Origin: GCA-2698665 sp047611265 | Lineage (GTDB): Bacteria > Pseudomonadota > Gammaproteobacteria > GCA-002705445 > GCA-002716945 | DNA length: 64,000 nt | Direction of reading: 5' to 3' | Assembly: GCA_047611265.1 (NCBI GenBank) | Contig: JBLFWM010000004.1 | Coordinates: 39,223 to 103,222 of the forward strand | Shown: positions 62,034-64,000 of the stretch, one piece after another | Layout: each line of letters opens with the position of its first letter | Numbering within the stretch: the first letter of the stretch is position 1 | Notes under the pieces: generated by a model | Databases searched by the model: none | The model's input: the letters and a program-made list of their open reading frames with translations, nothing else | What the model was told of the DNA's origin: nothing | Position numbers and translations under genes: made by a program

Positions 62034-63404
62034 ATGAAAAAAATCATAGTCTTTGGCGGTGGTCAGGTTGGTTCATCAGTAGCCAAAATACTTTCAGATG
62101 ATGGAAATGACATCACGCTTGTCGATTATGACAAAGATGTTTTGTCTGACTTGCAAGAAAAAATGGATATAAAAACAATTCATGGTCTTGCGTCTTATCC
62201 TTCAGTTCAAAAACTTGCTGACGCTGAAAATTGCGATATGGTTATTGCAGTTACAGGTAGCGATGAAGTTAACATGGCCGCATGTCATGTTGCCAAGTCA
62301 ATTTATAATGTCCCTAAAAGAATAGCAAGATTAAGGGCGAATGAATACTTGAGAGATGAAGATGGTTTCGACAAAAACCATTTTTCAATTAGTGAAGTAA
62401 TAACTCCCAATATATTAATAACAGACTATGTAAAAAATATTTTAGATCACCCTGGAGCTTTCCAGACTTTTCAATTTTCATCTGGCTTAGTGCAAGTTGT
62501 TGCAGTCACTGTTTTACCAGAAGGTCCACTATCAGGAAAAAAATTATCTGAATTTAAGAAGCACATGCCCAATGTTGACGTTAAAGTTATTAGTATATAT
62601 AGAGATAAAAAACATAATATACCCAATGGTGACACTGTTGTTCTTCCAGGTGATGATGTATATTTTTTAGCAACAGAAGAGAATATGCGTTTCATGAGCG
62701 AACTAAGGAAGACTACTGGAAAACCTCATAACGTCATGATTGCTGGAGGCGGAAGAGTTGGATCAGCATTAGCAAAAAAACTTGAGTCTATTTATAATTT
62801 AAAACTTATAGAGAAAGACAAACATGTTGCAAAACAGGTTTCCCAAGAATTATTATCTACAGTTGTTTTAAATAATGACATAGCAGATGAATCGTTATTG
62901 CATAATGAAAATATAAGTGATGTTGATTATTTTTGTGCTGTTACAAATAATGACCAAATGAATATTTTATCAGCAAAACTTGCAAAAGACATGGGTGCAA
63001 AAAGAACAATAGCTATCGTAAATAAATCTTCATATAGAAATCTTGTGTCAAAAGAAATAGATGTTGTTGTATCTCCTGAAGATGTGACAATTGGGTCATT
63101 ATTAGCTTCTGTTAGAACTAGTGATATTGTAAGCGTTCATCAGCTTGCAGCAGGTGATGCTGAAGCAATGGAAATTATTGTTCATGGTGATGCGAAAACT
63201 TCAAAGCTGGTAGGAAAAAAAATACCCGAATTAAATTTACCTGCCGATGTAGTTATTGGGGCTATCGTGAGAAAAGAAGTTGTTATGCTTGCTAATGATG
63301 ATTTAATTATTGAGACGAATGACCATGTTATAATATTTGTTTTAGATAAAAAAGATATATCTAAAGTAGAAAAAATGTTTCAGGTGAGTGTAGGTTTTTT
63401 TTAA
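62034..63404 (+). CDS. trkA: Trk potassium uptake regulatory protein TrkA
   Basis: Cytoplasmic NAD(H)-binding gating subunit of the Trk K+ transporter. The 456-residue protein has two RCK units: the first Rossmann loop GGGQVGSSVAK near residue 8 and the second AGGGRVGSALAKK near residue 235. Each is followed by a TrkA-C domain. Length matches E. coli (458). trkH starts 3 bases after the stop, so channel and regulator are co-expressed. Confidence 0.96.
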   Translation: MKKIIVFGGGQVGSSVAKILSDDGNDITLVDYDKDVLSDLQEKMDIKTIHGLASYPSVQKLADAENCDMVIAVTGSDEVNMAACHVAKSIYNVPKRIARLRANEYLRDEDGFDKNHFSISEVITPNILITDYVKNILDHPGAFQTFQFSSGLVQVVAVTVLPEGPLSGKKLSEFKKHMPNVDVKVISIYRDKKHNIPNGDTVVLPGDDVYFLATEENMRFMSELRKTTGKPHNVMIAGGGRVGSALAKKLESIYNLKLIEKDKHVAKQVSQELLSTVVLNNDIADESLLHNENISDVDYFCAVTNNDQMNILSAKLAKDMGAKRTIAIVNKSSYRNLVSKEIDVVVSPEDVTIGSLLASVRTSDIVSVHQLAAGDAEAMEIIVHGDAKTSKLVGKKIPELNLPADVVIGAIVRKEVVMLANDDLIIETNDHVIIFVLDKKDISKVEKMFQVSVGFF

Positions 63405-63407
63405 AAT

Positions 63408-64000
63408 ATGAATTATTCGATCATTTTAAAAATTATAGGAATAATGCTCATTCTTTTTAGTTTGATGCTTTTTATACCAATCTCTGTTTCTCTGTTTTAC
63501 AACGATGGTAATCTTGAAACTTTTTTAAATTCTTTTATGATAACCTTATTTTTTGGTCTTATTCTATATCTGCCAAATATAAAATCTAAAAATGATATTA
63601 AGACTAAAGAAGGTTTTCTAATTGTAGTTTTATTTTGGTTTATTCTTAGTCTTTTTGGTTCAATTCCTTTTATGTTTGATAAACAATTATCTCTTAGTTT
63701 TATAGATGCTTTTTTTGAATCGATTTCAGGATGGACAACAACTGGGGCAACAGTAATTAATAATATTGATGTACTCTCTCCTTCATTATTAATCTACAGG
63801 CAAGAGTTACAGTGGTTGGGTGGCATGGGAATTGTAATATTAGCCCTTGCGATATTGCCAATGCTTGGGGTTGGAGGAATGCATTTATATAAAGCTGAGT
63901 CTACTGGGCCGGTTAAAGATAATAAAATATCACCTAGAATTGCAGAAACAGCTAAAAGTCTTTGGTCAATTTATTTAGGATTAACCATAGTATGTGCCGC
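63408..64000 (+). CDS. trkH: Trk potassium transporter membrane subunit TrkH (partial, 3-prime end cut)
   Basis: The ORF opens with ATG at 63408 and runs off the window, giving about 197 residues of an expected roughly 480. Membrane helices alternate with the first K+ filter loop SGWTTTGATV, and RQELQWLGGMGIVILALAILP and GGMHLYKAES match TrkH. The start lies 3 bases after trkA. The K+-selective filter loops 2 to 4 lie beyond the edge. Confidence 0.95.
   Translation, partial: MNYSIILKIIGIMLILFSLMLFIPISVSLFYNDGNLETFLNSFMITLFFGLILYLPNIKSKNDIKTKEGFLIVVLFWFILSLFGSIPFMFDKQLSLSFIDAFFESISGWTTTGATVINNIDVLSPSLLIYRQELQWLGGMGIVILALAILPMLGVGGMHLYKAESTGPVKDNKISPRIAETAKSLWSIYLGLTIVCA

Overview
This window is a gene-dense, AT-rich stretch of a gammaproteobacterial chromosome that spans the replication origin. 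Gene orders typical of Gammaproteobacteria support the assignment. These include atpIBEFHAGDC-glmU-glmS, parB-parA-rsmG-mnmG-mnmE-yidC-yidD-rnpA-rpmH facing dnaA-dnaN-recF-gyrB, lptM-lysA-dapF-xerC, yrfG/nudE-cysQ, and the Pseudomonas-like order coaBC-dut-algC-argB ... pyrE/xth. Intergenic gaps are very short and many genes overlap by 1 to 30 bases. I see no insertion sequence, phage gene, CRISPR array, tRNA or rRNA, and no recognisable transcription factor. This looks like a streamlined, probably aquatic, aerobic bacterium. The lineage cannot be fixed from the sequence alone; a small-genome marine gammaproteobacterium (for example near the SUP05/Thioglobaceae type) is only a guess.

Layout. 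Bases 106-18115 are all on the minus strand: glmS, glmU, the complete F1Fo ATP synthase operon with a good sigma70-type promoter before atpI, chromosomal parB and parA, the tRNA-modification genes mnmG and mnmE with rsmG, and yidC-yidD-rnpA-rpmH. The strand switches at 18116-18218. From there dnaA, dnaN, recF, gyrB, an exonuclease III gene and an orphan ParA-type ATPase run on the plus strand to 25796, so both arms point away from the origin. Two parS-type palindromes lie inside recF and a perfect DnaA box covers the rnpA start codon. Together with parA/parB they make a complete origin-segregation module.

Bases 25785-40820 are mixed in direction: a hemC-hemD-SDR operon, argH with a small secreted Rap1a/Tai-like protein, an unknown 118-residue protein, a carboxylesterase, lptM-lysA-dapF-xerC, a DUF971 gene with ridA and recG, ubiC, and the yrfG/nudE/cysQ nucleotide-housekeeping group, then ccmC. 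Bases 40812-53705 are mainly minus strand: ccmB, ccmA, rraA, an AmpG-type permease, a second exonuclease III-family gene in the crc position next to pyrE (plus strand), a TauE/SafE permease, argB, a phosphomannomutase, dut, coaBC, bioF, bioB, ubiA and a formaldehyde-activating-enzyme homologue. The right end holds a gamma-carbonic anhydrase-like gene, aroE, hemB, a hotdog thioesterase, hemF, tsaC, topA, def, fmt, trkA and the start of trkH, which is cut by the window edge.

How it fits together. Four heme biosynthesis genes (hemB, hemC, hemD, oxygen-dependent hemF), cytochrome c maturation genes (ccmA, ccmB, ccmC), ubiquinone genes (ubiA, ubiC) and the F-type ATP synthase describe aerobic respiration. 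lysA, dapF, argB, argH, aroE, pyrE, bioB, bioF and coaBC indicate broad biosynthetic independence. The Fae homologue hints at C1 metabolism, but it seems to lack the catalytic histidine of classical Fae. The most interesting points are the parS pair in recF, the DnaA box on rnpA, the orphan ParA, the Fae-like paralogue, the catalytically intact exonuclease in the crc position, the two small unknown proteins after argH, and the repeated overlap of convergent gene ends.
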